NCBI RefSeq assembly: GCF_023715655.1
Contig: NZ_JAMBON010000001.1
Location: forward strand, 62,001-126,000
Origin: Oceanobacillus luteolus
GTDB lineage: Bacteria > Bacillota > Bacilli > Bacillales > Amphibacillaceae
DNA length: 64,000 nucleotides
Direction: 5' to 3'
How positions within the stretch are numbered: the first letter of the stretch is position 1; every line of letters begins with the position of its first letter. Of this stretch, positions 36,730 to 47,040 are shown in pieces. Under the pieces are notes generated by a model. The model was not told the DNA's origin and searched no databases. It worked only from the letters and a program-made list of their open reading frames with translations. Made by a program: the position numbers and the translations under genes.

Positions 36730-37018
36730 TAATCCAGTATACACATCCTTTCACATAACCTTCTTCCTCGTAAAAATGTAAGCTGAAAACCCTATTCTTA
36801 AGTTCTGTTTCAAATGTAGCAGGGAGGAGGGGAGCATCCTCCCATATAAAATGTTGGATTTCTTCATGTAATATAATAGAAGCCCATCTCTTATCTGATA
36901 ATGTGTCTGTTGCCATCTGCAGTTGTGAATGGATGGGTATAAAAATTAAAATGACTTGAAAGAAGATGGTTGATGCAACTAGTACCTCAATCATGGAGTA
37001 TCCGTTTTTCCCTCTCAA
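36677..37018 (-). CDS. comGE: ComGE, minor pseudopilin
   Basis: A 113-residue protein starting at TTG 37018 behind AAAGGGAGG. The N-terminus RGKNGYSMIEVLVASTIFF has the prepilin peptidase site (G before YSMIE, with Glu at +5). ComGE is a minor pseudopilin and overlaps the comGD end by 32 bases. The longer open frame upstream, to 37099, lies within comGD and is not used. Confidence 0.84.
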   Translation of the reverse strand: MRGKNGYSMIEVLVASTIFFQVILIFIPIHSQLQMATDTLSDKRWASIILHEEIQHFIWEDAPLLPATFETELKNRVFSLHFYEEEGYVKGCVYWINAKKTTESFCLYGLPYK

Positions 37019-37424
37019 CGTAAAACCTCCCTTTACCGAGCGGAAATACGAAATGTATCCGATCCGTTGGTGTATACATGGGTATCCTGCGAGGTTCAAG
37101 AAACGTTCCAGTTTCTTTAAATCTTATCGTTTGTCCTGCTATGGTCGACCAGCCAGCTGGATAATCTCGATCTGCGTAGGTAGGATTTCTACCGTGTAAT
37201 ACACGGTAATAATGATCGTGAAATCTGATGGACATTTGATTTACTCCATGATGACTCGTCTGATTTTGGACGAGTAAAACATCCAATTTCAATTGTTCAA
37301 TAAATTGTTCCTCTTTTAGATTATTTAAAGTGTTAAATTGAAGTGGAACAGTAAGAATCATCAAGAGAGCTACTATGCTTAAAACAATGAGCATCTCAAG
37401 AAAGGTAAATCCATTTTTATTCAT
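36987..37424 (-). CDS. comGD: ComGD, minor pseudopilin
   Basis: A 145-residue prepilin-like protein. It starts NKNGFTFLEMLIVLSIVALL, a type IV prepilin signal with cleavage after Gly and Glu at position 5 of the mature form, then an extracellular domain. It follows comGC by one base. ComGD supports assembly of the DNA-uptake pseudopilus. Confidence 0.92.
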   Translation of the reverse strand: MNKNGFTFLEMLIVLSIVALLMILTVPLQFNTLNNLKEEQFIEQLKLDVLLVQNQTSHHGVNQMSIRFHDHYYRVLHGRNPTYADRDYPAGWSTIAGQTIRFKETGTFLEPRRIPMYTPTDRIHFVFPLGKGRFYVEREKRILHD

Positions 37425-37425
37425 T

Positions 37426-37737
37426 TCAATTTTGAGGTGATTTAATTGTAGCTTTTCCGTTAGAAACCGTTATTTGCGAATCCCCACAAGTCTTCTGATT
37501 TTCCTCAAGATAATTGTTTTCAATTAAGGTTTGAATACTGCTGGCAGTCTGACCTTTGTCTAAGTAGTAAGCATCCGCTTGAGCCTGAACAACAGCTACT
37601 AACGCATCACACCCCTTATCGTTTACATTTTTCGACTGAGATGTAAGATTGGGAATGATTAGTATCAACAAGACAGAAATAATCAACATAACGATTAACA
37701 TTTCAATCAACGTAAATCCCTTATTATTTTTAAGCAT
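37426..37737 (-). CDS. comGC: ComGC, major pseudopilin
   Basis: The 103-residue major subunit of the competence pilus. Prepilin signal NNKGFTLIEMLIVMLIISVL, then a mature part with two cysteines (KGCDAL and KTCGDS) in the positions that form the intramolecular disulfide in B. subtilis ComGC. AAAAGGAG precedes the ATG. Processing needs the prepilin peptidase ComC, not in this window. Confidence 0.95.
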   Translation of the reverse strand: MLKNNKGFTLIEMLIVMLIISVLLILIIPNLTSQSKNVNDKGCDALVAVVQAQADAYYLDKGQTASSIQTLIENNYLEENQKTCGDSQITVSNGKATIKSPQN

Positions 37738-37753
37738 TTTACATTCTCCTTTT

Positions 37754-38782
37754 CTAAAAAGTGTTCATTAGTTGAAACATTGGCCACATTAAACTGAGGT
37801 AAATGAAAATAATAAAAATGCCCAATATGATATAAAATATCGGTTGAATAACGGTTATTATCTTAATGGTCATCCGTTCCATCTCTTCTAAAAGCATATC
37901 GCTATATAAAGTTAAATCCCTCTCAAGTACATCAGTTGTAGCGTTTTTTTGAAAGATGATGGCTAACTGTTCTTCAATCAAAGGAAACTCTCTAAGTAAA
38001 TTACTAATATGAAAACCATGCTCCAAATTATTTATCAAGAGTGTAGCGTAATAAGAAATAATCGGAAGTCGCTGTTGGTTGGATAATTCATAGAGAATTT
38101 CTTTTAAGGAAAGACCTGCTTTAAGCAGTGAACTGAAATGCGTGGCAAATTGAAAGGAAGTTTGTATCCGCAAGTAATGGCGGTAGAGTGGAACTCGTTG
38201 AGTCACTTTAACCTGCTCTTCGATTGGCATCTTCTTACTGTAATAATTCCAAAGAATTGTTAATGCAAGAAGTAGAATCGAACAAAATATTAAAGAAAAT
38301 TGAAGAAAGTCCATGATCCATTTTACAACGGTTATTGTCGTTAGTGCTTGCGATGAGGTTAGGAAAAGTGATTGAAAAGCAGGCAATACATGATAGTTAA
38401 TGAAAAATAGAATTAAGGAAAAGAAAAACAGAAGCATTAAAGGATAACGTATGATCAATTTGAGTTTCTTCATTGTATTAAACCGTTGTTCCATGACTTC
38501 GATGCATTTCTTTATTGCCTCTCTTAGATTGGAGTTTGAGTGGATAAAGGATAGAAACGCACTGACAGAAGAATGGAACTTTGTTTCTTCAAAAATAAGT
38601 TCCAATCGTTCACCCTCTTTTAACCTAAAGAGAAAGTGGGAGGAAATATCTGCAAGGTCCTTGTCCCATGCTATTGCTTCTAGTGCATCTTGTAAGGCAT
38701 AACCATTTGAAATAAAGTGCTCCAATCGTTTAAGAAACCTCATTTGAATTTCTTCTGGCAACATATCTCGTTTCTTTGTCAT
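37754..38782 (-). CDS. comGB: ComGB, polytopic membrane platform protein
   Basis: The 342-residue protein belongs to the GspF/PilC family: two copies of the T2SSF domain with FLKRLEHFISNGYALQDALEAI at the N-terminus and FQFATHFSSLLKAGLSLKEILYEL in the middle, and three membrane helices. It anchors the pseudopilus assembly ATPase. I prefer ATG 38782 by alignment with the family N-terminus; GTG/ATG options at 38809, 38764 and 38743 exist. It overlaps comGA. Confidence 0.92.
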   Translation of the reverse strand: MTKKRDMLPEEIQMRFLKRLEHFISNGYALQDALEAIAWDKDLADISSHFLFRLKEGERLELIFEETKFHSSVSAFLSFIHSNSNLREAIKKCIEVMEQRFNTMKKLKLIIRYPLMLLFFFSLILFFINYHVLPAFQSLFLTSSQALTTITVVKWIMDFLQFSLIFCSILLLALTILWNYYSKKMPIEEQVKVTQRVPLYRHYLRIQTSFQFATHFSSLLKAGLSLKEILYELSNQQRLPIISYYATLLINNLEHGFHISNLLREFPLIEEQLAIIFQKNATTDVLERDLTLYSDMLLEEMERMTIKIITVIQPIFYIILGIFIIFIYLSLMWPMFQLMNTF

Positions 38783-39770
38783 AAACTTCAGAGAAGAAAC
38801 CATACGCATATGCTTTCCTCCTTAAGTGGTCAAAAGAATGATACTTATTCGTTACATCTTCTAGTCGAATTGCTCTCGCCAATTCGTCCCCATCTAATAA
38901 CTCCAAAATTGCTGCTCGTTGAAAGGAATCTTTTCTTTTGATGGGGACTAATTCAATACTGGCAACCGCAAGTAACGATTGTAATAAATCTTGCTGATTG
39001 ATTCCCATCTCAAGTAAACGGTAAATCGTTCCTGTAGTATTTTTTGCATGTAGAGTGCTTAATACTAAATGGCCTGTCAATGAAGCCTGAAATGCAAATC
39101 GGGTTGTAGTTGCATCTCTAAGTTCTCCAATCATCAACACGTCCGGATCATGTCGTAAAGCTGCTTTCAAACCTGTCTGATAAGTGATTCCTGCTTGTTC
39201 ATTAATTTGGACTTGTATCACTCCATCAATCAGTTTTTCAACTGGATCCTCCAGCGTTATCATTTGATAGGTGTTATTCTCCATTAAGGCTTTTATTAAT
39301 GCGTAAAGCGTGGTTGTTTTTCCACTTCCTGTAGGTCCGGTAATTAAAATTATCCCTTCTTTTTTTGTCAGCCATTTTTTTAAAGTATTGAGTTGATTTG
39401 GGAAAAGAAAAAGTTTATCCAGTGGCAGGAGATTCTCCTCTGGCAAGATTCTGATTGCCAAGCTTTCGAGTGAAGCGAGGGGGAGTGTTGAAAGTCTAAG
39501 GGAGTAGCTGCCTAGTGATGAAAAATGGTGGAAAATACTACCGTCTTGTGGCTTTCTTGATTCTCCAATATCCATACCAGCTGTAAATTTAAAATAGGTT
39601 AGCAATAGCTCATATTGACTAGTCTGGATGGAGCGGTGGTATACGCGTTTGCCATGAATGCGAAAAAATACGTTCGTTTCCTTACGAGCGGGGAAGAAGT
39701 GAAGATCGGTTGCTTTGGTAGTGATAGCGTTATGGAGCAGCTCTTCAACTAAAGGTAAAGCCGGGTTCAA
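38730..39770 (-). CDS. comGA: ComGA, competence pseudopilus assembly ATPase
   Basis: The 346-residue secretion ATPase powers pseudopilus assembly. It has Walker A GPTGSGKTTTLYAL, the aspartate box TLEDPVE, Walker B DVLMIGELRD and the His box LSTLHAKNT. It starts at TTG 39770 with AAAGGAGGTGA upstream. It heads the operon comGA-GG. No clear ComK box was found upstream, only an A8T4 tract. Confidence 0.95.
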   Translation of the reverse strand: MNPALPLVEELLHNAITTKATDLHFFPARKETNVFFRIHGKRVYHRSIQTSQYELLLTYFKFTAGMDIGESRKPQDGSIFHHFSSLGSYSLRLSTLPLASLESLAIRILPEENLLPLDKLFLFPNQLNTLKKWLTKKEGIILITGPTGSGKTTTLYALIKALMENNTYQMITLEDPVEKLIDGVIQVQINEQAGITYQTGLKAALRHDPDVLMIGELRDATTTRFAFQASLTGHLVLSTLHAKNTTGTIYRLLEMGINQQDLLQSLLAVASIELVPIKRKDSFQRAAILELLDGDELARAIRLEDVTNKYHSFDHLRRKAYAYGFFSEVYDKETRYVARRNSNEVS

Positions 39771-39896
39771 GCCTGAGTCACCTCCTTTTGCTATTTGTAA
39801 TTCGACAACGTTTGCAAAATTCCTGCTTTATTTTTATTTTTTGTATAAAATTTTTTTTGAGGTGTAAGCTATTAAAAAAATCAGGGAGGTTTTATC

Positions 39897-40073
39897 ATGT
39901 CTACAAATAACTACTTGAAGTTTATGACAGAGGAAATAGTGAGATATTTAAACAGTTCAAAAGAAGAAAGGAAAGTGAGAAAGGAAGCGGGGAAACAATC
40001 GGATTCTGCTATTCTGAACCGTTGGTTTGGGGTGCTTCCATTCTCCTTCAAATTATTCATCAGAGGAAAATAA
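39897..40073 (+). CDS. yqzE: YqzE family protein
   Basis: A 58-codon gene with CAGGGAGGTTTTATC before the ATG. The product MSTNNYLKFMTEEIVRYLNS... NRWFGVLPFSFKLF matches the YqzE family of Bacillaceae, always found near comG. It is basic, with a hydrophobic C-terminal stretch. It diverges from comGA and its stop is one base from the end of convergent yqhG. Function unknown. Confidence 0.88.
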   Translation: MSTNNYLKFMTEEIVRYLNSSKEERKVRKEAGKQSDSAILNRWFGVLPFSFKLFIRGK

Positions 40074-40074
40074 G

Positions 40075-40860
40075 TTAAGATTTAGGAAAGTTGTCCAATA
40101 AATAAACTATACCACCGCTGATCACTTCGATATTAATTTCTGGAGTATAGCGGTTATTCAATTCCTCAACTTCTTTTTTTAGAATCTTATCGTCCAAATC
40201 GTCCTGGTAAAAGTGCTGTAGAAGGGCGATTTCTTCATTTAATGTCTCCATTGCTTCATTTGCCCATTCTTTTGGTTGGTTGTCGATATAATTCAATATG
40301 ATTTTCTCAAGGCGTTTATATCCGCTTGATAAAGTAATAATAGGGGTGATTGTATAACATAAATCGGAAATTTGCTGTTTGAGGGTAAGTTTCTCCAATT
40401 CATCCATCATGTTAACAATCATTTTTCCATTTAATAGGTGAATACCAAGGGAGATTAATTCTTCCTTTTTTTGTCGTCCGCTATAGCTGATTTTAAAGTT
40501 GGCCAGCAGCCAAGGGTAGAGGGGTGTATTTATCTCTGCTTCCACCTCTTGAAACAGTAACACATATTTTTCTTGAGATGTGACATGGTTAAATATTTGT
40601 TGGAGGCGCGGACTGCCGATATCAATCCATTCTCCCTTCATGTCCCTTTTATCAGGGTCTGTAATCAACGTCAGCGACATGGGGACCCCTTGCTGATTGA
40701 GACTCTTCATATAATGCCAGTAGAACGGGCGATTCATCAATGCTTTATCCAATTCCTCAGTAAGCTCCACTTGGATAACGCCAGATTCTTGATTTTGGAC
40801 ATTACACCCATAAGCATTAAAAAATTCGACGATAAAACTTTCTAAATTAGCGATTGTCAT
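40075..40860 (-). CDS. yqhG: YqhG family protein
   Basis: The 261-residue protein has no signal or membrane segment. The N-terminus TIANLESFIVEFFNAYG and the YLLDNF end match the YqhG family, present only beside yqhH. It resembles a soluble alpha/beta protein. ATG 40860 has GCAGGTGAAT upstream, and the gene overlaps the end of yqhH by 14 bases, so the pair should be made together. Function unknown; a partner role for the helicase is an inference from coupling. Confidence 0.85.
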   Translation of the reverse strand: MTIANLESFIVEFFNAYGCNVQNQESGVIQVELTEELDKALMNRPFYWHYMKSLNQQGVPMSLTLITDPDKRDMKGEWIDIGSPRLQQIFNHVTSQEKYVLLFQEVEAEINTPLYPWLLANFKISYSGRQKKEELISLGIHLLNGKMIVNMMDELEKLTLKQQISDLCYTITPIITLSSGYKRLEKIILNYIDNQPKEWANEAMETLNEEIALLQHFYQDDLDDKILKKEVEELNNRYTPEINIEVISGGIVYLLDNFPKS

Positions 40861-42508
40861 AATATTCACCTGCCGCCTTATTTTCATTAGCCATTTGATG
40901 AACGATGGATGCTAAGTTTTCCAACTTGATCTTAGCTTCTCCTAAGGAATCAGATTCTGCATAAATCGATTCAATTTCTTTATCAAAGTTATTTATATTT
41001 AATTCAGATAAAATTGCATCCAGTTCACCAATAACATTCTCAAATAGTTGTATTTTTTCATATAGAATGGTCAGTATATGTTCTTCGATTGTATTTTTAA
41101 TTGCTATATTATAAATTTTGACATCGTTTTCTTGTCCAAATCGATGGATTCGGCCAATCCTTTGTTCTATCTTCATTGGATTCCATGGCAGGTCATAATT
41201 AATCAAGTGATGACAAAACTGTAAGTTGATTCCCTCAGCACCTGCTTCAGTAGCTATTAATACTTGTGCACGATCCCTGAATAACTGAATCATCCAATCT
41301 TTTTTTCCTCGTTTAAACCCTCCCTGAAAAGGCACGGAGCTGATACCGTGTTGTTGCAAATACCATTGTAAATAAAGCTGAGTCGCTCTATATTCTGTAA
41401 AAATGATAACTTTCTCATCACCAATGGACTGGATCAATTCAACGGCTTTATCTGCTTTTGAATGGGCAGGCAATTGACCGATATCTTGTATAATGGATTG
41501 GATATCTTCATCTTCCCCACGAGATTCAAGCAACTTGTTTAATGATAAATAACACGCTTCTCTTGAAGAGCACATCTCTCGTAATAATGTCATTTTTGTA
41601 AACATATCATTTACTTTTTTCAAGTTATTTAATCGATCGTATACACTGGCTTCATCCTTTGAAAAGTCAACCCAAATTGTATTGATATGGCGGTTCGAGG
41701 GTTTTAAATCTGTATTTTCTCGCGTGTTTCGAATCATCACCCTTTCTATCAATTGTTTCAAATAAGTATCTGCTTCCACTTTACCTTTATTTCCAGTATA
41801 TTTTTGTTTGAAAGTTGTCATATCACCAAGGTGACCTGGACGAAGTATCGCAATTAAATTAAATATCTCCATTAAATCATTTTGTATCGGTGTTGCAGTT
41901 AATAGTAAACAATATTTTTTCTTAATTTGTCTTACAAATTGATAGTTTTTCGTTTTATGGTTTTTCAGCTTATGTGCTTCATCAATCAAAACAAAATCAT
42001 ATTCATTTGCTAGAATTGCTTCCCGATGTGGTGAACGTTTAGCAGTATCAAGGGAGGAGACGAGTATATAATTTCCATCCCAATTATAATTTTTTCTATG
42101 GGAAACCGCAGGGATATAAAATTTTTGATTTAATTCATTGACCCATTGATTAACGAGTGAAGCTGGCACTAATATCAGCGCATTTTTTACGAGTCCACGC
42201 AACATATATTCTTTAAGTATCAATCCCGCTTCTATTGTCTTTCCAAGTCCTACTTCATCTGCAAGAATCGCTCTACCATTCATCTTTTCTATTGTTTCCT
42301 TGGCCGTCACCAATTGATGATCAAGAAAAGACATATGTGGAAGAAAGTCCAGACTTCTTAATCCAGTAAAGGAGGGGATTATTTTAGCCTGATCTGCCTG
42401 GTGTGCAAGTGAAAAAAGTTGATGAGAAGTGAACGGACCATCACTTTCCACTCTCTTCTCTAACTCTTTAATAAATGTCTGATCTGTTTGTAATTTAATA
42501 AAATCCAT
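40847..42508 (-). CDS. yqhH: SNF2-family ATP-dependent helicase YqhH
   Basis: The 553-residue helicase has motif I DEVGLGKTIEAG, motif II DEAH (LIDEAHKL), motif III LTATPIQN, and C-terminal EGINLQFCHHLINYDLPWNPMKIEQRIGRIHRFGQ. It is of the RapA-like SNF2 type and lacks obvious extra DNA-binding domains. ATG 42508 follows AAAAAGGGTG. It pairs with yqhG. The role in Bacillus is not established. Confidence 0.93.
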   Translation of the reverse strand: MDFIKLQTDQTFIKELEKRVESDGPFTSHQLFSLAHQADQAKIIPSFTGLRSLDFLPHMSFLDHQLVTAKETIEKMNGRAILADEVGLGKTIEAGLILKEYMLRGLVKNALILVPASLVNQWVNELNQKFYIPAVSHRKNYNWDGNYILVSSLDTAKRSPHREAILANEYDFVLIDEAHKLKNHKTKNYQFVRQIKKKYCLLLTATPIQNDLMEIFNLIAILRPGHLGDMTTFKQKYTGNKGKVEADTYLKQLIERVMIRNTRENTDLKPSNRHINTIWVDFSKDEASVYDRLNNLKKVNDMFTKMTLLREMCSSREACYLSLNKLLESRGEDEDIQSIIQDIGQLPAHSKADKAVELIQSIGDEKVIIFTEYRATQLYLQWYLQQHGISSVPFQGGFKRGKKDWMIQLFRDRAQVLIATEAGAEGINLQFCHHLINYDLPWNPMKIEQRIGRIHRFGQENDVKIYNIAIKNTIEEHILTILYEKIQLFENVIGELDAILSELNINNFDKEIESIYAESDSLGEAKIKLENLASIVHQMANENKAAGEYYDNR

Positions 42509-42654
42509 ATGATACACCCTTTTTAGCTAATTAAAATTTGGATTTCACTATACCTTTCCTAAAAAATATGGTATTATTCAATGCAAGAATAGAAATTTTC
42601 TTATTATAGATGTAGTTTTACCATTAACTGAAAATATATGCCGTGGATGAAGAT

Positions 42655-42843
42655 AAGGGGAGAGATTACATCATTTGATGTAACGCCGAAGGAGCAAGTT
42701 GAAGACGAATCTCTCAGGCAAAAAGACTCTTATTGGACACAACTCTGGAGAGCGTTTACATATCCTGTAAACCACCCAAGAAGCAAGTATTTACTTAGAA
42801 GATTTTCTATGTAAATATGCAACTTTCTGGTACAAGGACAGAG
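42655..42843 (+). promoter_or_regulatory. Tandem glycine riboswitch of the gcv operon
   Basis: Two aptamers are visible. The first (about 42657-42735) has GCCGAAGGAGCAAG and CTCTCAGGCAAAAAGAC. The second (about 42743-42843) has CACCCAAGAAGCAAG and GCAACTTTCTGGTACAAGGAC. The closing stem of the second pairs CTCTG (42743-42747) with CAGAG (42839-42843), which overlaps the terminator stem at 42840. Glycine binding should thus prevent termination and turn gcv genes on. Confidence 0.95.
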
Positions 42844-42874
42844 ATTTCTTTAATAAGGAAATCTCTATTTTTTT
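42840..42874 (+). terminator. Riboswitch-controlled terminator upstream of gcvT
   Basis: Stem AGAGATTTC/GAAATCTCT (42840-42848 with 42858-42866), then ATTTTTTT. Confidence 0.93.
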
Positions 42875-42963
42875 GTTAAAAAATCTGAATATACTATAAT
42901 TATTCAGGTTTCATTATTAATGCATAATAAGTTTATTAATTATTTGAGGGGAGTGGACATTAG

Positions 42964-44079
42964 GTGACTACTTTAAAAAAGACACCAGTTTATCCGGAGT
43001 ATGAGAAATATGGGGCTAAGACGATTGATTTCGGAGGCTGGGATTTACCGGTTCAATTTTCTGGGATTAAAGAAGAGCATGAAGCGACAAGAACAAAAGC
43101 GAGTCTATTTGACGTATCTCATATGGGCGAAATTGTTGTCAGAGGGGAAAAATCTGTTGAATACCTTCAAAAGATGACTACTAATGAAATTAGTAAACTA
43201 TCCCCGAAAAAAGCACATTATACATTTTTATGTAATGAAAATGGTGGAGTAGTTGATGATCTGATCGTTTATATGTTGGAGGAAAATAATTACCTTCTTG
43301 TCGTCAATGCGGCGAATACTGATAAAGACTACGAGTGGCTCACAAAACATAATAGTTATACGGAAAGTGAACTGGAAATCGTTAATGACTCTGATAACTA
43401 TGCACAACTCGCCATTCAAGGTCCTTTAGCGGAATCAATTCTGCAAAAACTCACAGAAACGGATCTCTCAGATATTAAGCCGTTCCGATTTGAATCGGAT
43501 GTGGCTTTTGAAGGAATTGCTGATAAAGCTTTAGTTTCACGTTCTGGATACACCGGTGAAGATGGATTTGAAATTTATATAGCACCAGCAAGTGTCGCTG
43601 AACTTTGGAACCTCATTTTAGAAAGTGGTAAGGAAGACGGAATTGTTCCAGCGGGGCTTGGTGCACGGGACACCTTGCGATTTGAAGCCAATTTGCCATT
43701 ATATGGTCAGGAGCTTTCCGAAACAATTACACCAGTTGAAGCAGGTCTTAAATTTGCAGTAAAAGTGGATAAGGAAGCCGACTTTATTGGGAAAGATGTA
43801 CTTAAACAACAGATTGAGAATGGTGTAACGAGAAAATTAGTAGGTATTGAGATGATTGATAAAGGAATTCCACGTACAGGCTATGACGTAGTATCTGATG
43901 AAAAGGTAATTGGACATGTTACGACAGGTACGCAATCACCGACTTTAAAGAAAAATATCGGTCGTGCTCTCCTTGATATCGACTATACCGAAATCGGAAC
44001 AGAAGTTTTAGTGCAAGTAAGAATGCGCCAGTTAAAAGCAAAAGTGGTAGCAACACCATTTTATAAACGAGATAAATAG
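42964..44079 (+). CDS. gcvT: Aminomethyltransferase, glycine cleavage T protein
   Basis: The 371-residue T protein releases ammonia and transfers the methylene group to tetrahydrofolate. Family blocks are clear: [62 protein letters not shown] start at 42964 with GAGGGGAGTGG about 10 bases upstream. First gene of the operon behind the riboswitch. Confidence 0.97.
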   Translation: MTTLKKTPVYPEYEKYGAKTIDFGGWDLPVQFSGIKEEHEATRTKASLFDVSHMGEIVVRGEKSVEYLQKMTTNEISKLSPKKAHYTFLCNENGGVVDDLIVYMLEENNYLLVVNAANTDKDYEWLTKHNSYTESELEIVNDSDNYAQLAIQGPLAESILQKLTETDLSDIKPFRFESDVAFEGIADKALVSRSGYTGEDGFEIYIAPASVAELWNLILESGKEDGIVPAGLGARDTLRFEANLPLYGQELSETITPVEAGLKFAVKVDKEADFIGKDVLKQQIENGVTRKLVGIEMIDKGIPRTGYDVVSDEKVIGHVTTGTQSPTLKKNIGRALLDIDYTEIGTEVLVQVRMRQLKAKVVATPFYKRDK

Positions 44080-44092
44080 GGAGGACATAGTA

Positions 44093-45442
44093 ATGGAATT
44101 TCGTTATTTACCAATGACTGAAACCGACAAAAAGGAAATGTTGGATAAAATCGGTGTATCATCCACTGAAGAGTTATTTTCCGATATCCCACAAGAAGTA
44201 AGACTGGACAGGGAATTAAATCTTAAAAAACCAACAAGTGAATATGAGTTGAAAAAAGAACTTACAGAAATGGCAAGTAAAAATGCGAACTTAACAGAGT
44301 ATCGATCATTTTTAGGGGCGGGTGTATATGATCATTTCATTCCATCCGTTGTTGACCACGTCATTTCAAGACAAGAATTCTATACAGCTTACACACCATA
44401 TCAACCGGAAATCACACAAGGCGAATTACAGGCTATGTTTGAATTCCAGACGATGATATCGGAATTAACGGCAATGCCTGTCGTCAACTCTTCCTTATAT
44501 GATGGAGGAACGGCTGTAGTCGAAGCAGTCAATTTGAGTGTTGGCCAGACAAAACGCAAAAAAGTCCTTGTTTCAGCTGCCTTGCATCCGGAATATCGTC
44601 AGCTTGTTGAAACCGCTGCGAATGGACAGAAATTAGAAATCGTTGAGATCGATTATAAAGATGGTGTGACTGACTTAGAACAATTGGAAAAGGAACTGGA
44701 TGAAAATACTGCTGCAGTTCTTGTTCAATATCCTAACTTTTTCGGTCAAATCGAGCCATTGGCAAAGATTAATGAACTGATTAAACAACAAAAGAAAACG
44801 ATGTTTGTCGTTTCCAGTAACCCATTATCACTTGGGTATTTGACTCCTCCTGGTGAATTTGGCGCAGATATTGTTGTAGGTGATACACAAGTGTTTGGTA
44901 TTCCAGCACAATTTGGTGGGCCACATTGTGGTTATTTTGCAACGACTCAAAAGCTGATGCGAAAAGTACCTGGTCGCTTAGTTGGTCAAACGGTAGACCA
45001 AGATGGAAAACGCGGGTTCGTTTTAACTTTACAAACAAGAGAACAGCATATTAGACGTGAGAAAGCAACATCGAACATCACATCAAACCAGGCGTTGAAC
45101 GCTTTAGCTAGCTCAGTTGCGATGAGTGCTCTAGGTAAGAATGGTGTTAAAGAAATGGCTAAATTAAATATGCAAAAGGCAAGATATACAAAGCAAAAGT
45201 TAGCAGAAGCAAATTTATCAGCTAAATTTGATGGACCATTTTTCAATGAATTTGTAGTTAAACTTTCCAAGCCGGTATCTGTTGTAAATGATGAGTTATT
45301 TGAAAAAGGATTTATTGGCGGATTTGATCTTGGCAAAGTATACCCAGAATTGGAAAACCACATGCTGATTGCGACAACAGAAATTCGTTCTAAAGAAGAA
45401 ATCGATGCTTTCGTAAAAGAAATGAGGGATATCAATGGCTAA
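44093..45442 (+). CDS. gcvPA: Glycine dehydrogenase (decarboxylating) subunit 1
   Basis: The 449-residue alpha part of the split P protein, as in Bacillus. It includes [35 protein letters not shown] and [11 protein letters not shown]. It works with subunit 2 to decarboxylate glycine on PLP and load the H protein. GGGAGGACA precedes the ATG; the end overlaps gcvPB by 8 bases. Confidence 0.97.
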   Translation: MEFRYLPMTETDKKEMLDKIGVSSTEELFSDIPQEVRLDRELNLKKPTSEYELKKELTEMASKNANLTEYRSFLGAGVYDHFIPSVVDHVISRQEFYTAYTPYQPEITQGELQAMFEFQTMISELTAMPVVNSSLYDGGTAVVEAVNLSVGQTKRKKVLVSAALHPEYRQLVETAANGQKLEIVEIDYKDGVTDLEQLEKELDENTAAVLVQYPNFFGQIEPLAKINELIKQQKKTMFVVSSNPLSLGYLTPPGEFGADIVVGDTQVFGIPAQFGGPHCGYFATTQKLMRKVPGRLVGQTVDQDGKRGFVLTLQTREQHIRREKATSNITSNQALNALASSVAMSALGKNGVKEMAKLNMQKARYTKQKLAEANLSAKFDGPFFNEFVVKLSKPVSVVNDELFEKGFIGGFDLGKVYPELENHMLIATTEIRSKEEIDAFVKEMRDING

Positions 45443-46904
45443 AGAGAACTTTCCATTAATATTTGAACGTAATAAAGAAGGTAGAACGTCATTTAATCTA
45501 CCGCCGCTTGATGTTCCAGAAGTTGATTTGGAAGCGGAACTTGGAGATGAATATGTACGTAAGACGGATGCTGCATTACCAGAAGTCAGTGAGCTGGAAT
45601 TAATGCGCCATTATATCGGATTATCCAATCGTAACTTCGGTATCCTTTCCGGATTCTATCCGCTAGGGTCTTGTACGATGAAATATAATCCGGTAATCAA
45701 CGAGGATATTGCAAGACTCCCTGGATTTAGTCATATCCATCCTTATCAGGATCCGAAAACAGTACAAGGTGCACTTGAATTGATGTATGATTTGCAAGTC
45801 CATCTTGAAGAGATTACAGGTATGCATGAAATCACTCTACAGCCTGCTGCCGGATCACAAGGAGAGTGGACTGCTTTAATGATGATTAAAGCTTTCCACG
45901 AAGCAAACGGTGATCACCATCGTAATGAGGTTATTGTGCCGGACTCTGCCCATGGTACAAATCCTGCTTCTGCTGCAGTTGCAGGTTTCAAAGTAGTTGA
46001 AGTGAAGTCCAATGAAAAAGGGCTAGTGGACGTTGAAGATTTGAAAAAGGTCGTTAATGAAAATACTGCAGCACTTATGTTAACAAACCCTAATACTTTA
46101 GGTCTGTTCGAAACTGAAATCTTGGAAATGTCAGAGATTGTTCATAATGCTGGTGGAAAAATGTACTATGATGGTGCAAACTTAAACGCAATTATGGGTT
46201 ATACTCGTCCTGGAGATATGGGGTTTGATGCGGTCCACTTGAACTTGCATAAGACATTTACTGGCCCACACGGTGGAGGGGGTCCAGGATCAGGACCTAT
46301 TGGTGTATCTGAGGAGCTCGCGCCATTCCTTCCAAAACCAGTAGTCCGTGAAAATAATGGTGAATATGATCTGGATTATGATTTGCCGCAATCTATTGGT
46401 ATGGTGAAAGGCTATTACGGAAACTTTGGAATAAATGTGCGAGCATATATGTATATCCGCACGATGGGTCCTGAAGGCCTGAAGAAGGTAAGTGAATACG
46501 CGGTACTAAACGCAAACTACATTATGCGTAGCCTTGAAGGAGAATACGAGCTTCCGTTTACGCAACATTGTAAGCATGAATTTGTCTTATCTGGTAATAA
46601 ACAGAAGAAAAACGGAGTGAAGACATTAAACATTGCTAAGCGTCTGTTGGATTTAGGAATTCATCCACCTACAGTTTACTTCCCATTAATTGTGGAAGAG
46701 GCAATTATGGTTGAGCCTACTGAAACGGAGTCGAAAGAAACATTGGATGGTTTCATCGATGCAATGCTCCAAATTGCTGAGGAAGCGAAGACTAACCCGG
46801 AGATTGTGCAGGAAGCTCCACAGACTACAGCTGTAAAACGTTTGGATGAGGCCACAGCATCGCGTAAGCCAATTTTGCGCTACGTAAGTGAAGAGAATAA
46901 TTAA
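45435..46904 (+). CDS. gcvPB: Glycine dehydrogenase (decarboxylating) subunit 2
   Basis: The 489-residue PLP-binding subunit. The PLP lysine lies in [28 protein letters not shown] and [14 protein letters not shown] are family blocks. It completes the P protein. The H protein gene is elsewhere. Coupled to gcvPA by overlap. Two hairpins follow. Confidence 0.97.
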   Translation: MAKENFPLIFERNKEGRTSFNLPPLDVPEVDLEAELGDEYVRKTDAALPEVSELELMRHYIGLSNRNFGILSGFYPLGSCTMKYNPVINEDIARLPGFSHIHPYQDPKTVQGALELMYDLQVHLEEITGMHEITLQPAAGSQGEWTALMMIKAFHEANGDHHRNEVIVPDSAHGTNPASAAVAGFKVVEVKSNEKGLVDVEDLKKVVNENTAALMLTNPNTLGLFETEILEMSEIVHNAGGKMYYDGANLNAIMGYTRPGDMGFDAVHLNLHKTFTGPHGGGGPGSGPIGVSEELAPFLPKPVVRENNGEYDLDYDLPQSIGMVKGYYGNFGINVRAYMYIRTMGPEGLKKVSEYAVLNANYIMRSLEGEYELPFTQHCKHEFVLSGNKQKKNGVKTLNIAKRLLDLGIHPPTVYFPLIVEEAIMVEPTETESKETLDGFIDAMLQIAEEAKTNPEIVQEAPQTTAVKRLDEATASRKPILRYVSEENN

Positions 46905-46917
46905 TCATTCTAATGAA

Positions 46918-46955
46918 ATACACCTGCCTATGAATAGGGCAGGTGTATATTTGTT
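46918..46955 (+). terminator. Terminator of the gcv operon
   Basis: 11-bp stem ATACACCTGCC/GGCAGGTGTAT (46918-46928 with 46938-46948), followed by ATTTGTT. Confidence 0.75.
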
Positions 46956-46989
46956 GATATTATGAATTTATCGAAATGGTAATCGGATA

Positions 46990-47036
46990 AAAGAGCTATA
47001 CCGGAAATTATTTTCGCCGGTATAGCTCTTTATTTT
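46990..47036. terminator. Bidirectional terminator before the yqhL stop
   Basis: Perfect 15-bp stem (46990-47004 with 47017-47031). A and T tails on both sides; mainly serves yqhL on the minus strand. Confidence 0.88.
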
Positions 47037-47040
47037 GTTC

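Noticed and set aside
39840-39896. A ComK box upstream of comGA
   Set aside because: Only an A8T4 tract is visible; I could not find two AAAA-N5-TTTT boxes at a permitted spacing.
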